Below, one piece after another: positions 45,478 to 54,521 of a stretch of 64,000 nt of DNA. The stretch's first letter is position 1. Each line of letters opens with the position of its first letter. The stretch is from Sphingomonas_O antarctica (GTDB lineage: Bacteria > Pseudomonadota > Alphaproteobacteria > Sphingomonadales > Sphingomonadaceae), in NCBI RefSeq assembly GCF_965137005.1, contig NZ_CBCRXM010000012.1, positions 29,628 to 93,627 of the forward strand, written 5' to 3'. A program made the position numbers and the translations under genes. The notes under the pieces are model-generated. The model did not search any database. It was not told where the DNA came from and saw nothing but the letters and a program-made list of their open reading frames with translations.

Positions 45478-47199
45478 GTGGTAGATAAGTCACCCGAAGC
45501 CGACGTGGGGCCGTTGCGGCAGCAGACTGTGCTCGCGCGCTTTGGTGAGCTTGCGCTGCGTTCAGATGACCTCGACGAAATTCTGACTGAGGCGTGCCGC
45601 CTTGCTGGCGAAGCGCTTGGTACCGACCTGGCGAAGGTCGTCGCGTTGCAGGACGACGGACAGACGCTCTTCGTGCGCGCCGGGGTGGGATGGAAGCCAG
45701 GCGTCGTCGGCGTCGCAACCATCCTGGCGCACGACGACACGTCGGAGGGGCATGCGCTCAAGACCGGTGAACCGATGATCTCACCCGATATCAGCCAGGA
45801 AACGCGGTTCAAATATCCGCCCTTTCTCACCGACAATGGCGTCCGCGCGGTAGCAAACGTCATTATCATCGGCGGCAAGGACAAGCCGCCGTTCGGCATC
45901 CTCCAGATCGACAGTCGCACACCGCGCGAGTTTACCGAGAACGACACTGCGTTCCTGCGCAGTTATGCAAACCTGCTCGCAGCAACGGTCGATCGGCTGC
46001 GGGTGATCGGTGAGGTTCGGGACGAGGAAGCGCGCTTGCGGCTGGCGCTCGAAGCGGGTGCGCTCGGTAGCTGGGATCTCGATCTTGCGACGATGTCCGC
46101 AACAAGGACGGCACGCCACGACCAAATTTTTGGCTATCCCGAGCTGCGCCCAAGCTGGACGTTCGACGATTTGCTTAATCACGTGCTTCCGGAAGACCGC
46201 GAGAACGTGAGCAAGTCTTTCGAAGAGACAAGGCGTGGATGTGCCGAATGGCATATTGAGTGCCGCATCAGCCGAGCTGATGATGCCGAAGTCCGATGGA
46301 TCGAGCTCCGCGGTATGCCCGAGGCAAGTCGAACTCTCGAACCCGACGGAGCACCGGCGCGGATGCTCGGCATCGTCGCCGACATCACCGATCGAAAAAT
46401 CGCCGAAGCGGAAATCGTTGCCACGAACGCCACCCTGGAGGTGCGCGTCGCCGAACGCACCGAAGCGCTGGCGAAGTCGAACGATCAGCTCAACGCATTT
46501 GCGTATACCGTCAGCCATGATCTGCGCGCGCCACTCCGTGCCATGGAGGGGTTCGCGCGCATTTTGCTCGACGATTTCGCAGACGGGCTGGGCGAGACGG
46601 GAACGCGCTACGCGGGCCGAATCGTCGCCGCGGCAGGGCGGATGGAACGGCTGATCGACGATCTGTTGGCGTACAGCCGGCTGCAGCGCTTCGAACCCGT
46701 GCTTCGGGTTGTCAACCTGACCCCACTCGCCGAAAAAGCCCGGGCGGCGGCCATAAGTGAGTATCCCGACGGCACTATAGAAATCGAAAGACCCTTACTT
46801 CCGATGCTCGCCGAGCCTGTTGTGCTGGGGCAGATCGTTGCAAACCTTGTCGAGAACGCCGCGCGCTTCGCTCGAGCCGATCGTCCCCCGCATGTCGTGA
46901 TCCGGACCGAAAAGTGCGCGGATCGAGTCCGGTTGTGGGTCGAGGACGATGGCATCGGCATCGCCCACGAACACCAGGCGCGCATCTTCGAAGTTTTCGA
47001 GCGACTTCATGGTCAGGAAGCATATCCCGGCACCGGGATAGGTCTGGCGATCGTGGCGAAGGGGGTCGAAGGAATGTGCGGCAGCTACGGGGTCGAGTCC
47101 GAGCTCGGCGAGGGTAGTCGCTTCTGGGTCGAGCTTGCGAGCACCGAAGATACTGCAGAACAACAGGAACTTGTTACCATAGTGACACGTTCTGCATGA
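45478..47199 (+). CDS. GAF-PAS sensor histidine kinase
   Basis: 573 residues from GTG 45478. GAF domain about 20-170, PAS/PAC domain about 180-305 (GALGSWDLDLATM, ITDRKIAEAE), coiled linker, then HisKA with H in AYTVSHDLRAPLRAME and HATPase_c with N-box NLVENAARF, G1 EDDGIGI and G2 GTGIGLAI. No membrane segment, so cytoplasmic. The phosphoacceptor type matches cyanobacterial Cph1-like kinases, and the next gene encodes an Rcp1-like response regulator, a common pair. No bilin-binding cysteine motif seen in the GAF. Confidence 0.9.
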   Translation: MVDKSPEADVGPLRQQTVLARFGELALRSDDLDEILTEACRLAGEALGTDLAKVVALQDDGQTLFVRAGVGWKPGVVGVATILAHDDTSEGHALKTGEPMISPDISQETRFKYPPFLTDNGVRAVANVIIIGGKDKPPFGILQIDSRTPREFTENDTAFLRSYANLLAATVDRLRVIGEVRDEEARLRLALEAGALGSWDLDLATMSATRTARHDQIFGYPELRPSWTFDDLLNHVLPEDRENVSKSFEETRRGCAEWHIECRISRADDAEVRWIELRGMPEASRTLEPDGAPARMLGIVADITDRKIAEAEIVATNATLEVRVAERTEALAKSNDQLNAFAYTVSHDLRAPLRAMEGFARILLDDFADGLGETGTRYAGRIVAAAGRMERLIDDLLAYSRLQRFEPVLRVVNLTPLAEKARAAAISEYPDGTIEIERPLLPMLAEPVVLGQIVANLVENAARFARADRPPHVVIRTEKCADRVRLWVEDDGIGIAHEHQARIFEVFERLHGQEAYPGTGIGLAIVAKGVEGMCGSYGVESELGEGSRFWVELASTEDTAEQQELVTIVTRSA

Positions 47200-47636
47200 A
47201 TGAAGCCTCCACAATCCTGCTGGTCGAGGACAACCCCGACGATGTGGAACTCATCCGTTATGCCTTTGCCAAGGCTGGCATTCCTAACCCACTCGTCGTC
47301 GCAACCGACGGCGATGATGCGGTGAACTACGTCAGCGGCACGCACGCATACACCGACCGCAGATGTTACCCGCACCCGGCGTTGGTCCTGCTTGACCTGA
47401 AGCTTCCACGGAGGTCGGGCTTTGAGGTGCTGGACTATATTCGCCAGCACAAGCCGATTAAGACCGTTCCGGTTGTCGTGCTGACATCGTCAAACCAGCC
47501 CGAAGACATCGAAGCGGCTTATGCTTCAGGTGCGAATTCTTACCTAGTCAAGCCGGTCAATCGCGACGGTCTGCTCGAAATGGTCAAGTCGATCGAGGCA
47601 TACTGGATCAAGATCAATCGCGTGACTGGCGAATGA
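47196..47636 (+). CDS. Single-domain response regulator (Rcp1-like)
   Basis: 146 residues, start overlapping the kinase stop. A receiver domain only: acidic pair VEDNPDD, phosphoacceptor D in LVLLDLKLPRRSG, T in VLTSSNQ and K in YLVKPVN. Long beta4-alpha4 form of the Rcp1 type. Probably relays phosphate from the preceding kinase to another protein rather than to DNA. Overlaps the next gene by 4 bases. Confidence 0.93.
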   Translation: MNEASTILLVEDNPDDVELIRYAFAKAGIPNPLVVATDGDDAVNYVSGTHAYTDRRCYPHPALVLLDLKLPRRSGFEVLDYIRQHKPIKTVPVVVLTSSNQPEDIEAAYASGANSYLVKPVNRDGLLEMVKSIEAYWIKINRVTGE

Positions 47637-48658
47637 ACGACATCCCGAGCTGGCGCATTATTGTCATCGACGACAACCCCGACGATCGCGCGCTCGTATG
47701 CCGGGAGCTTGATGCTCTCTTTCCGACCGCGGTAGTGATCGAACCGACCGACCTTGCCGCATTCGAAGCGGCGCTGGCCGAGGCCGAGCCCGACCTTGTC
47801 GTAACCGATCTCGACATTCGCTGGACCAATGGCCGGTGGACGCTAGCGGCAGTCAAGCAGGCCTATCCCAACTGCCCCGTTGTGATGTTCACGGGCACCG
47901 GCGACGAGATGACCGCGGTCGAGTTGATGAAATCGGGACTCGACGACTACGTCGTGAAATCCGTACGCCAGCTGTCGAGATTACAGGTGTCGCTCAAACT
48001 TGCGGTCGAGATGGCGAAAACGCGCGCGGCGGTATCAACGCGCGAGGCGCAGTTGATCGCGATGGTTGCGCATCGCGATACGATCGTCCGCGAACTGCAT
48101 CACCGCGTGAAGAACAACCTGCAGACAGTCGTCAGCCTGCTTCAGCTAGGCGGCAAAAAGGCAGACAGCGCGACGCGCGAGCAACTCGGCCAGATTTCTC
48201 AGCGGATGCAGGCTTTGGGTTCGGTGCAGGCGCGCATTTACGAGACCGAAACGCTCGACAGCGTCAACTTCAGCGCCGCGCTGAGGGACATCGTCGAAGG
48301 GCTCGAGAACGTATATAGCGACGGCCAGATCACGCTCAACTGCGACCTCGATCATCGTCTCGATCTTGACGTCGGGCGCGCGATGCCGCTCGGACTGCTC
48401 TGCTACGAAGTCATTTTGAACGCGTACAAGCACGCGTGGCCCCAACGCGGTTCCGGAAGCTTAGTGATTACCCTGCACTTCGAAAATCGAGGCTGTCAGA
48501 TAATAGTGTGGGATGACGGTGTAGGTTACGACGGCACCAAAGTGACCAAGGGTCTGGGCAGCCGCTTGATCCAGTCGCTTGCTTCTGAAGCTCGCGTCAG
48601 AGTCTCCACCATGAGCAACGAGAGAGGCGGCACCGAAGTGTCGCTTGAGCTGCTTTGA
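47633..48658 (+). CDS. Hybrid: receiver domain + HWE/HisKA_2-type kinase
   Basis: 341 residues. Residues 1-125 receiver (VIDDNPDDR, D in VVTDLDIRW, but the switch lysine region reads YVVKSVRQL), then HisKA_2 with H in RELHHRVKNNLQTV and a HATPase with N-box EVILNAYKHAW and G-box WDDGVGYDG. This order (receiver before kinase) makes it a kinase controlled by phosphorylation. Start overlaps the preceding stop. Confidence 0.9.
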   Translation: MNDIPSWRIIVIDDNPDDRALVCRELDALFPTAVVIEPTDLAAFEAALAEAEPDLVVTDLDIRWTNGRWTLAAVKQAYPNCPVVMFTGTGDEMTAVELMKSGLDDYVVKSVRQLSRLQVSLKLAVEMAKTRAAVSTREAQLIAMVAHRDTIVRELHHRVKNNLQTVVSLLQLGGKKADSATREQLGQISQRMQALGSVQARIYETETLDSVNFSAALRDIVEGLENVYSDGQITLNCDLDHRLDLDVGRAMPLGLLCYEVILNAYKHAWPQRGSGSLVITLHFENRGCQIIVWDDGVGYDGTKVTKGLGSRLIQSLASEARVRVSTMSNERGGTEVSLELL

Positions 48659-49062
48659 GCCCCTCGGCGTTTGAAACTAACGGCAAAGTTGATGCTCCGG
48701 TGCTGGTCGTCGAGGACGAGTCGATGATCCGAATGATGCTCGTCGATGAACTCGAAGAAGCTGGGCTGACAGTCATCGAGGCCGACGGCGCGGATGCGGC
48801 GTTGGTACATCTCGAGGCGAACCCCTCGATCGCCGTTGTCGTTACCGATATCCGAATGCCCGGTTCGATGGACGGGCTGGGGCTGGCAAGCTGGATGCAC
48901 GACCATACGCCACAGTGTCCCATCATCATCACGTCCGGGTTCGCGTCGCCGCCCGATTTCGCCGCGATCAACCCTGCGATCGCGTGCGTATGGGCGAAGC
49001 CGTATGCGGCGCAAGACGTAGTGGTCTGCGTCGCTGACTTGATGGCAAAGCAGTTGGGGTGA
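48655..49062 (+). CDS. Single-domain response regulator
   Basis: 135 residues from TTG 48655, whose bases overlap the preceding stop (TTGA). Receiver fold with VVEDESMIRMML, D in VVTDIRMPGSMDG, T/S in IITSGFA and K in WAKPYAA. Regulators of this group (FixJ-like receivers without output) act in alphaproteobacterial general stress and light signalling. No output domain. No downstream gene on this strand. Confidence 0.88.
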   Translation: MSPSAFETNGKVDAPVLVVEDESMIRMMLVDELEEAGLTVIEADGADAALVHLEANPSIAVVVTDIRMPGSMDGLGLASWMHDHTPQCPIIITSGFASPPDFAAINPAIACVWAKPYAAQDVVVCVADLMAKQLG

Positions 49063-49172
49063 ACAGCAGGATGTCGGACAGCCGCCGAGTTCTTCGATCA
49101 ATAGGGGACGATCCGGACCTCAGGCGTTCCTTGGTGTTTTAGGAATCGCCGATGGTGCCGAAGCGCCAATCT

Positions 49173-50294
49173 TCAGGTCGACAATTTGACGCGATCGAGA
49201 AGCAGCGTAACGATCAGTCCCTCTGGCTGCCAGTCATACTCGATCTTGCCGCCAAGTTGCTTGGACACACTGCGGTGCACAAGCTTGCTTCCAAAACCGC
49301 TAGCTTCGGGAGGAGCTTTTACTTGCGGCCCGCCGCGCTCCATCCATGTTAGCTCAAGCTGAGAGCCTCGTGAAGCAGTAGTGATATCGAGTGTCCCTGT
49401 ACCCGCCGACAAGGCGCCATATTTTAGCGAATTGGTCGCCAATTCATGCAACACCAATGCCAGGCTATTCGTTGTGCTCTCACCGACGCCCATACGCTCG
49501 ACCGCTACCCTGATCCGGCCACTGAACGCTCCCAGATCATCATATGGCGCAAGCAATACCGACAGCAAATCGCCTAGAAGGGCGGCACTACCCTGACCGC
49601 CTGGCAATGGACGTACAAGGTCATGGGCACGCCCAAGTGCCGTCAAGCGTTGGGTAAGCTCCTTTGCCATCTCGGTTGTCGTTGAGGTCGATCGTGATGT
49701 GATGTGGGTCAGCCCCGCAGCGATTGCCAACAGGTTTTTGACCCGATGGCTCATTTCTCCCGCTAAGAGTTCGTGACCTTCCTCGGCCTGCTTTCGCCCA
49801 GTGACGTCGAGGAAGATGCCCGACATTTGCCGATCTTGGATCCCCACATCCTCGCCCCGGCCTCGAGAGGAAATCCAGCGGACGTCAGCGCCGAGTACGA
49901 TGCGGAAGTCGGTTTCGTAACCGCCAGAAATGCCGCGAGTTGCGTTGAAGGCCGCACGCACACGGTCACGGTCCGCGGGGTGGATATGCAGCGACAAGTC
50001 TTCGAAAGTGAGATGCTCATTCCAGTCGAGACCCCAAAGCCGGAAGCCCCGCTCGTCCATCGTGAAGCTATCGTCGACGACGTTCCAGGTCCATAACGAC
50101 AGACCTGCAGCTTCGAAGCCGTGGAGCAGCTCCTCCGATGGCCATGTGTGTGGAAAGGCTCGCCCCATAGCGCGGGTATCTGGACGCGATCGACCCCGAT
50201 TGGCAAGATGTTTGAGTTTGGCATCTTCAAGTCCCCCTGGCTGCGCCGCGCTATATCTAAAATGCTGAAAAGTTTTGACATTCCAACTCGGCAT
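49173..50294 (-). CDS. PAS-domain HWE/HisKA_2 sensor kinase
   Basis: 373 residues if started at ATG 50294; ATG 50168 (MGRAFPHTWPSEELL) would give 331 and is equally plausible. PAS domain with PAC tail (LSLWTWNVVDDSFTMDERGFRLWG and VTGRKQAEEGHE), then H in AGEMSHRVKNLLAIAAGL, N in HELATNSLKYGAL and the compact catalytic domain of HWE kinases. Probably feeds the response regulators encoded opposite. Convergent with the regulator gene, 111 bases away. Confidence 0.87.
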   Translation of the reverse strand: MPSWNVKTFQHFRYSAAQPGGLEDAKLKHLANRGRSRPDTRAMGRAFPHTWPSEELLHGFEAAGLSLWTWNVVDDSFTMDERGFRLWGLDWNEHLTFEDLSLHIHPADRDRVRAAFNATRGISGGYETDFRIVLGADVRWISSRGRGEDVGIQDRQMSGIFLDVTGRKQAEEGHELLAGEMSHRVKNLLAIAAGLTHITSRSTSTTTEMAKELTQRLTALGRAHDLVRPLPGGQGSAALLGDLLSVLLAPYDDLGAFSGRIRVAVERMGVGESTTNSLALVLHELATNSLKYGALSAGTGTLDITTASRGSQLELTWMERGGPQVKAPPEASGFGSKLVHRSVSKQLGGKIEYDWQPEGLIVTLLLDRVKLST

Positions 50295-50838
50295 GGTCCC
50301 CGTGGACGATCAGATGAGAACCTGCCATGGCCGACGCGGAGCAAAGGCAATGATTGGCCGGGTCAACGCTACCGCAGACGGGCACTCAAGCATTGAAGAT
50401 AAGAACGGCAGAAACGCTTGGTTGCCGCCTGAAAGTGGCGATGCCGCTTCCACTACCGGCAGACGTTCGGTGTCGTTGGCTAATCTGAACAGACGGCAGC
50501 TATCGGGGTCGGAGCGAAATGTCGCGAATAACGTATGATGGGCGCATTGCTGACGCCCGTTCCAAAATCCACGAGCGGCAGGTTTTACGCGGCCGTCTCT
50601 CGACACCCTACTTTTAAAATTGGGCGCGTTCCCGAGTCCACGTCCGGCCTAAATGCGCACATCCGTACTTGGCGCAACGAATTGAGGGTGCCCAAACATG
50701 TTAGCATAACCCAATCTGTTTCACATCGGGACTCAGAGCAAGTCGTTGTCTTTCTGCAATAATCCTTTTGCCCACTGCGGCGTTAACCAAGCGGACCAGG
50801 GCATCAGGCGCGGGTCCGGTAGAAAAGGGTTGCAGGAA
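50295..50838. other. Gene-free stretch
   Basis: 544 bases, no convincing coding frame or RNA gene. Around 50493-50526 there is a degenerate motif (GGCAGC..CGGGGTCGGAG...AATGTC) similar to ones in the other gene-free stretches. Promoters of the sensor kinase and the PEP-CTERM gene should lie at its two ends. Confidence 0.5.
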
Positions 50839-51408
50839 ATGCGTATCAAATCGATTGCCTTGGCGCTCACCAACGGCCTTGTGTGCGCGGCCGTGCCGGC
50901 CAACGCCGCGCGCGTCGTCACCGCTATTGATGCCGATTTGTTCGACGGCGCCTACACCTTCGCCGAGCAGGGTGCGGGTTTCACCTTCGGTTTCAACGGC
51001 GACTATTTCGGGGGCGGTCCCGTGACGGTCAGCACCTCGACGGGCGGCCAAGTCAACACGATCTTTGGGCAGCCGACCACTAACTTTGCCGACGGACGCG
51101 GCAGGCCGGTAACGTTCGGACCGAGCATGCAATATGCCGATTTCGCCAGTGCGACGCCGATCCGCTTCACCAATGGCGACAACTTCATCGGGCTGCGGGC
51201 GGTTACCGCCACTGGCACCTACTACGGCTATGCCTTTACGACCAACAACGTGCTGAATAGCGTGGGCTTCGAAAACGTGGCCGATCGCGTCGTTACGGCT
51301 ATTCAGGGTGTGCCCGAGCCAGCGTCATGGGCGCTGATGCTCGGCGGTTTCGGAGTGATCGGCACTGCCGTGCGTCGCCGCCAGCGCAGTACGGTCGCGT
51401 TCGCGTAG
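50839..51408 (+). CDS. PEPxxWA-CTERM sorting-domain protein
   Basis: 189 residues from ATG 50839 with ribosome binding site GCAGGAA just before it. Signal peptide (LALTNGLVCAAVPANA), a mid-region of beta strands without a recognised fold, and a C-terminal sorting tail VPEPASWALMLGGFGVIG followed by RRRQR. Tails of this kind are cut by an exosortase and mark surface or extracellular proteins, often with exopolysaccharide. No exosortase gene is in the window. Confidence 0.85.
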   Translation: MRIKSIALALTNGLVCAAVPANAARVVTAIDADLFDGAYTFAEQGAGFTFGFNGDYFGGGPVTVSTSTGGQVNTIFGQPTTNFADGRGRPVTFGPSMQYADFASATPIRFTNGDNFIGLRAVTATGTYYGYAFTTNNVLNSVGFENVADRVVTAIQGVPEPASWALMLGGFGVIGTAVRRRQRSTVAFA

Positions 51409-52035
51409 ATCCTTTGCAGATTGTGCGGGGTCGTGGGCAACCATGGCCCCGTGGTCGTTCGACAGCTCGAGACCGACGTCAGTTAACACCCAGTAGCTAT
51501 TGCTCGAGATGGAACCACGCAACGGCAGCTTTTGGGATCGGAAATCGAACCAGGGAACGGCAGAATGTGCGCGCAAAACGGACGTCAGTCCCTTGGTCGA
51601 GCAAACTGATGAACCGTCGGAGAGGAATGCGCGCCGAAAAGATGCGTTACGCGCCTGACCTGAATTTATAGCGCCCTGAAACCCTGCGTTTGTCGTTCGC
51701 ATCCTCTCGTCGATGGAGCTGACGGCCACCGCTCGCAACTCGGTCGTGCCGTAACGGCACGATCCACAAAACGATTGCGTCTTGAAGTCGCAGCTGCTGG
51801 CGTAGATATTGGCGGTGCACATAAGCGTCGTCGAGGCGCACGGTTCAGATCCCGATCCACGCCTGTTCGCGCAGAGGGAATGAGCAGTCGGCTATGCCGG
51901 TACGTGTCGCTTTGTTCGCCCGGCAAGCGATATCGAGACGAGAGGAGCACCGTCTCGAGTTCTGCCGATGTGATCGGCGGGATCCCTCCTGAATGGCTGC
52001 CGGGTGGCCCTTCGTAATTCAGGAACGCCTCAATC
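51409..52035. other. Gene-free stretch before the accessory block
   Basis: 627 bases. The frames present are short and not convincing. A repeat-like motif (AACGGCAGCTTTTGGGATCGG...) occurs at 51521-51572, similar to those at ~45304 and ~50493. It marks the transition from core to accessory DNA. Confidence 0.5.
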
Positions 52036-53001
52036 ATGACTCAATCACGCCTGCCGAAGATCCACGCACTTCACCCTTGCCCTGCGGTGCTCAACCCCGG
52101 CCGCACAGGGAATTCGAGTCTGGATCAATATTATACATGCCAAGATGTGGCGCACCGACTTTACGGCCTTTTTCAGGACAATTTCGACCCCGCAGATTAC
52201 CTGATGGTCGAACCAAGCGCTGGAACGGGAGCATTCTTCAAACTGCTGCCCCCTGGCGCGCTGGGATACGATGTCGACCCGCAATATCCGGGGATCACGA
52301 AGGCGGATTTTCTGAGCGTCGACCTCCCGGGCGATCGACCGATCGCCGTCATCGGCAATCCGCCCTATGGCAAGAATGCGAGCATGGCGGTTCGCTTCGT
52401 CAATGGTGTGGCGCGCCAATCAAACGTCGTCGCAATCGCAATGATCCTGCCGAAGTCGTTCGAGAAAGCCTCGATCGAAAATCGCCTCGATCGCGATTTT
52501 CATTGGCTGCTTAAAATGCCCGTGCCCCGCGACGCCTTCCTGTACAACGGGAAGCCGTTCAACGTGTCGGCCATCTTCCAGATCTGGGTACGCCGTCCGA
52601 TGCTACGCAAGCTGAGAGCCGTCGAAACCACGCATCCGGATTTCGAATTCACGACGCCGGATCGGGCTGATTTCGCGATCCAGAGGGTCGGCGCGCGCGC
52701 GGGCCGGGTCCACCACAACTGGAAGGCCAGTCCGAATTCGCATTATTTTATCCGCGGCAATGTCGAACACATCATGGTGCAACTCGACTTGCAGAAGGAT
52801 GCGGCAAATGCGACGGGCAACCCCAGTTTGGCAAAGAGCGAGATCGTCGCCGCCTATAGCAAGTGGGTAAGCAAGGCTGCCTACCGCGCTGTGATCCGAG
52901 CTCAGCAGCTGGTTCGCCGTTCCCGATCAGAGGTCGAATCGGGAACGTCATCGCGACGCCAGCTCCGCATCGGGCCGGCTGCCCGTGCCGCCTGCGCATA
53001 G
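52036..53001 (+). CDS. Orphan adenine-type methyltransferase with NPPY motif
   Basis: 321 residues. QYYTCQDVAHRLY (31-43), motif I EPSAGTGAF (59-67), motif II GYDVDP (77-82) and motif IV NPPYG (108-112) are the layout of DNA or RNA N6-adenine methyltransferases. The last ~45 residues (after SKWVSKAAY) are Arg/Ala-rich and unlike the rest, so the C-terminus may be a shifted frame. No endonuclease partner is nearby; orphan enzymes of this kind are common on mobile elements. Confidence 0.78.
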   Translation: MTQSRLPKIHALHPCPAVLNPGRTGNSSLDQYYTCQDVAHRLYGLFQDNFDPADYLMVEPSAGTGAFFKLLPPGALGYDVDPQYPGITKADFLSVDLPGDRPIAVIGNPPYGKNASMAVRFVNGVARQSNVVAIAMILPKSFEKASIENRLDRDFHWLLKMPVPRDAFLYNGKPFNVSAIFQIWVRRPMLRKLRAVETTHPDFEFTTPDRADFAIQRVGARAGRVHHNWKASPNSHYFIRGNVEHIMVQLDLQKDAANATGNPSLAKSEIVAAYSKWVSKAAYRAVIRAQQLVRRSRSEVESGTSSRRQLRIGPAARAACA

Positions 53002-53089
53002 CAATCCTGGCCATTCCAACGTGGCAGCCTATTGCGGCCGAGTATCAGCGAAGCTCGGTCGCAATTTATTTGCGTGGACGAGACACGCT

Positions 53090-53815
53090 TCACCAGCCGT
53101 TGCCTTGCAAACTTGAACGACTTGCGCCGCTGGCAAAGTGCCGGGTGAGCAGACCGGCGGCGTCGCATGCGCGATACCAAGCCCGCTCCAACCGGGCCTG
53201 CGCACCCCAGGACCCGATGCCCGCGGGATGGCGCAGGCCGTGCCGGCAATCATGGCGCCATTGGCGAGCGGTGACAATTAAATGAGAGTGCGGCCGCACG
53301 ATCCACGCGCCATCGTCGCCTTCGAGGGCGTGGATCGCCCAAGCGGAGACCAGGCCCTTCGCCGCGAGCTCGCGTTCGACGAAATTGGTGACGAGGGCAT
53401 GCCAACGTTGTGGCGGGACCTCGGTCGGGATTTCGGCCATGACGTGCCACGCAGCGATGGCGGTAAAATCGCCGGTTGCATCGGCGGCCGCATCCGCCTC
53501 TTCCCAAACGGTATAGCCCCCCGCCCAGAGCGGTGCCCTGGGCGGCAGAATCAGGCCAGAGCCGTGCAACTCGCAGCGCCGTTCGGCAAATTTCTGCGGC
53601 ATCGGGCCGAACCGATCCGAGCCGGTTGCATCGCGCCAGATATAAGCGACGTTGGCAACGGCAGTCTTGTAGGCGGCACGACGTCCGCCGAGCCGCCACG
53701 CCTCACTGATCGGCCGCACGGCGAAATCGGGATTGTCGCCCGGCCCGCCGCTCGGACGCTTGGACAGAATGCGTTTTGCGGCATCGACATCGGCCTTGGT
53801 GATTTGCGGGGTCAT
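53090..53815 (-). CDS. MobA/MobL relaxase-like protein, short
   Basis: 241 residues from ATG 53815. The centre resembles the MobA/MobL relaxase core: AWHVMAEIP, RWHALVTNFVERELAAKGLVSAWAIH, and the metal-binding H-x-H in RPHSHLIVTAR (176/178), then a WGAQARLERAWYRACDAAG helix. Genuine relaxases are longer and carry a tyrosine nucleophile in the first ~30 residues and usually helicase or primase parts. None is visible here, so this may be a degenerate or accessory relative. Neighbours suggest an integrated conjugative element. Confidence 0.62.
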   Translation of the reverse strand: MTPQITKADVDAAKRILSKRPSGGPGDNPDFAVRPISEAWRLGGRRAAYKTAVANVAYIWRDATGSDRFGPMPQKFAERRCELHGSGLILPPRAPLWAGGYTVWEEADAAADATGDFTAIAAWHVMAEIPTEVPPQRWHALVTNFVERELAAKGLVSAWAIHALEGDDGAWIVRPHSHLIVTARQWRHDCRHGLRHPAGIGSWGAQARLERAWYRACDAAGLLTRHFASGASRSSLQGNGW

Positions 53816-53906
53816 CGAAAAATCCTTTGCTAAAATGACGACGCCGCCCGGATCAGGGGCGGCGTCGCAGGCGCATCGCGGCTTCGCGTGCAGGGTGATC
53901 GATTTG

Positions 53907-54440
53907 TCAGGCGGCGATGTTAAGCTCGTCCTGCGGGATGGCATCTGCATAACCCCCACCGGGCGGCACCCAGAGCGATCCGGCCAATTCAAGCGATCCC
54001 GTGTTGGCGGCTGCCTTGCGCCAGCGCCGCCGGGCGATCGCGACGCCCCGCTCCCACTTGCCCGTCGGCGGTAGCTTGCCCGCCGTCAGTGCCTGGCGTT
54101 GTCCGACAAACCAGCGCTGCTTGTCGGCAAGCAGCTCGATCTTCGCGGTCTCGCTGGCGGCGAAAGGCAGGACGTTGGGCATCCACTCGATGCCGTGCTC
54201 GCGGCGCACGAACAGCGAGATGGCGACAGGTTCGTCGGTCCCCAGTTCGAAGGCGACATGGACGAAGTCGCTGCGCATGTCCGTGGCGAGCCTCGTGATC
54301 GTCATGACCTGATCGAGATCGAGCGGGCCGCTGTTGCACCATTTGGTCGTGTGGAACGGCGGCGCGTGCTCGGGGTAACCCATCAGGGTGCGGAGCGAGA
54401 AGCTCCAGGCGGTGGCGTTATCGAGATATTGACTGGTCAT
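53907..54440 (-). CDS. Hypothetical protein of the accessory block
   Basis: 177 residues. No recognised domain, signal peptide or membrane segment. It has mixed alpha/beta content (DFVHVAFELGTDEPVAISLF; ETAKIELLADKQRWFVGQRQ) and a C-terminus rich in basic residues. Lies 91 bases upstream of the MobA/MobL-like gene and may share a transcript with it. Confidence 0.6.
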   Translation of the reverse strand: MTSQYLDNATAWSFSLRTLMGYPEHAPPFHTTKWCNSGPLDLDQVMTITRLATDMRSDFVHVAFELGTDEPVAISLFVRREHGIEWMPNVLPFAASETAKIELLADKQRWFVGQRQALTAGKLPPTGKWERGVAIARRRWRKAAANTGSLELAGSLWVPPGGGYADAIPQDELNIAA

Positions 54441-54521
54441 GATCTATCCTTCCTTCCGTCGCTGACGGCCTGCTGGCCGAGGGATTTTTCACTCATCTCT
54501 GATCCCCGCTTCCCCTGCTGC

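Noticed and set aside
51325..51822. 165-codon minus-strand frame in the stretch before the methyltransferase
   Set aside because: Overlaps the PEP-CTERM gene end and has no coding signature.
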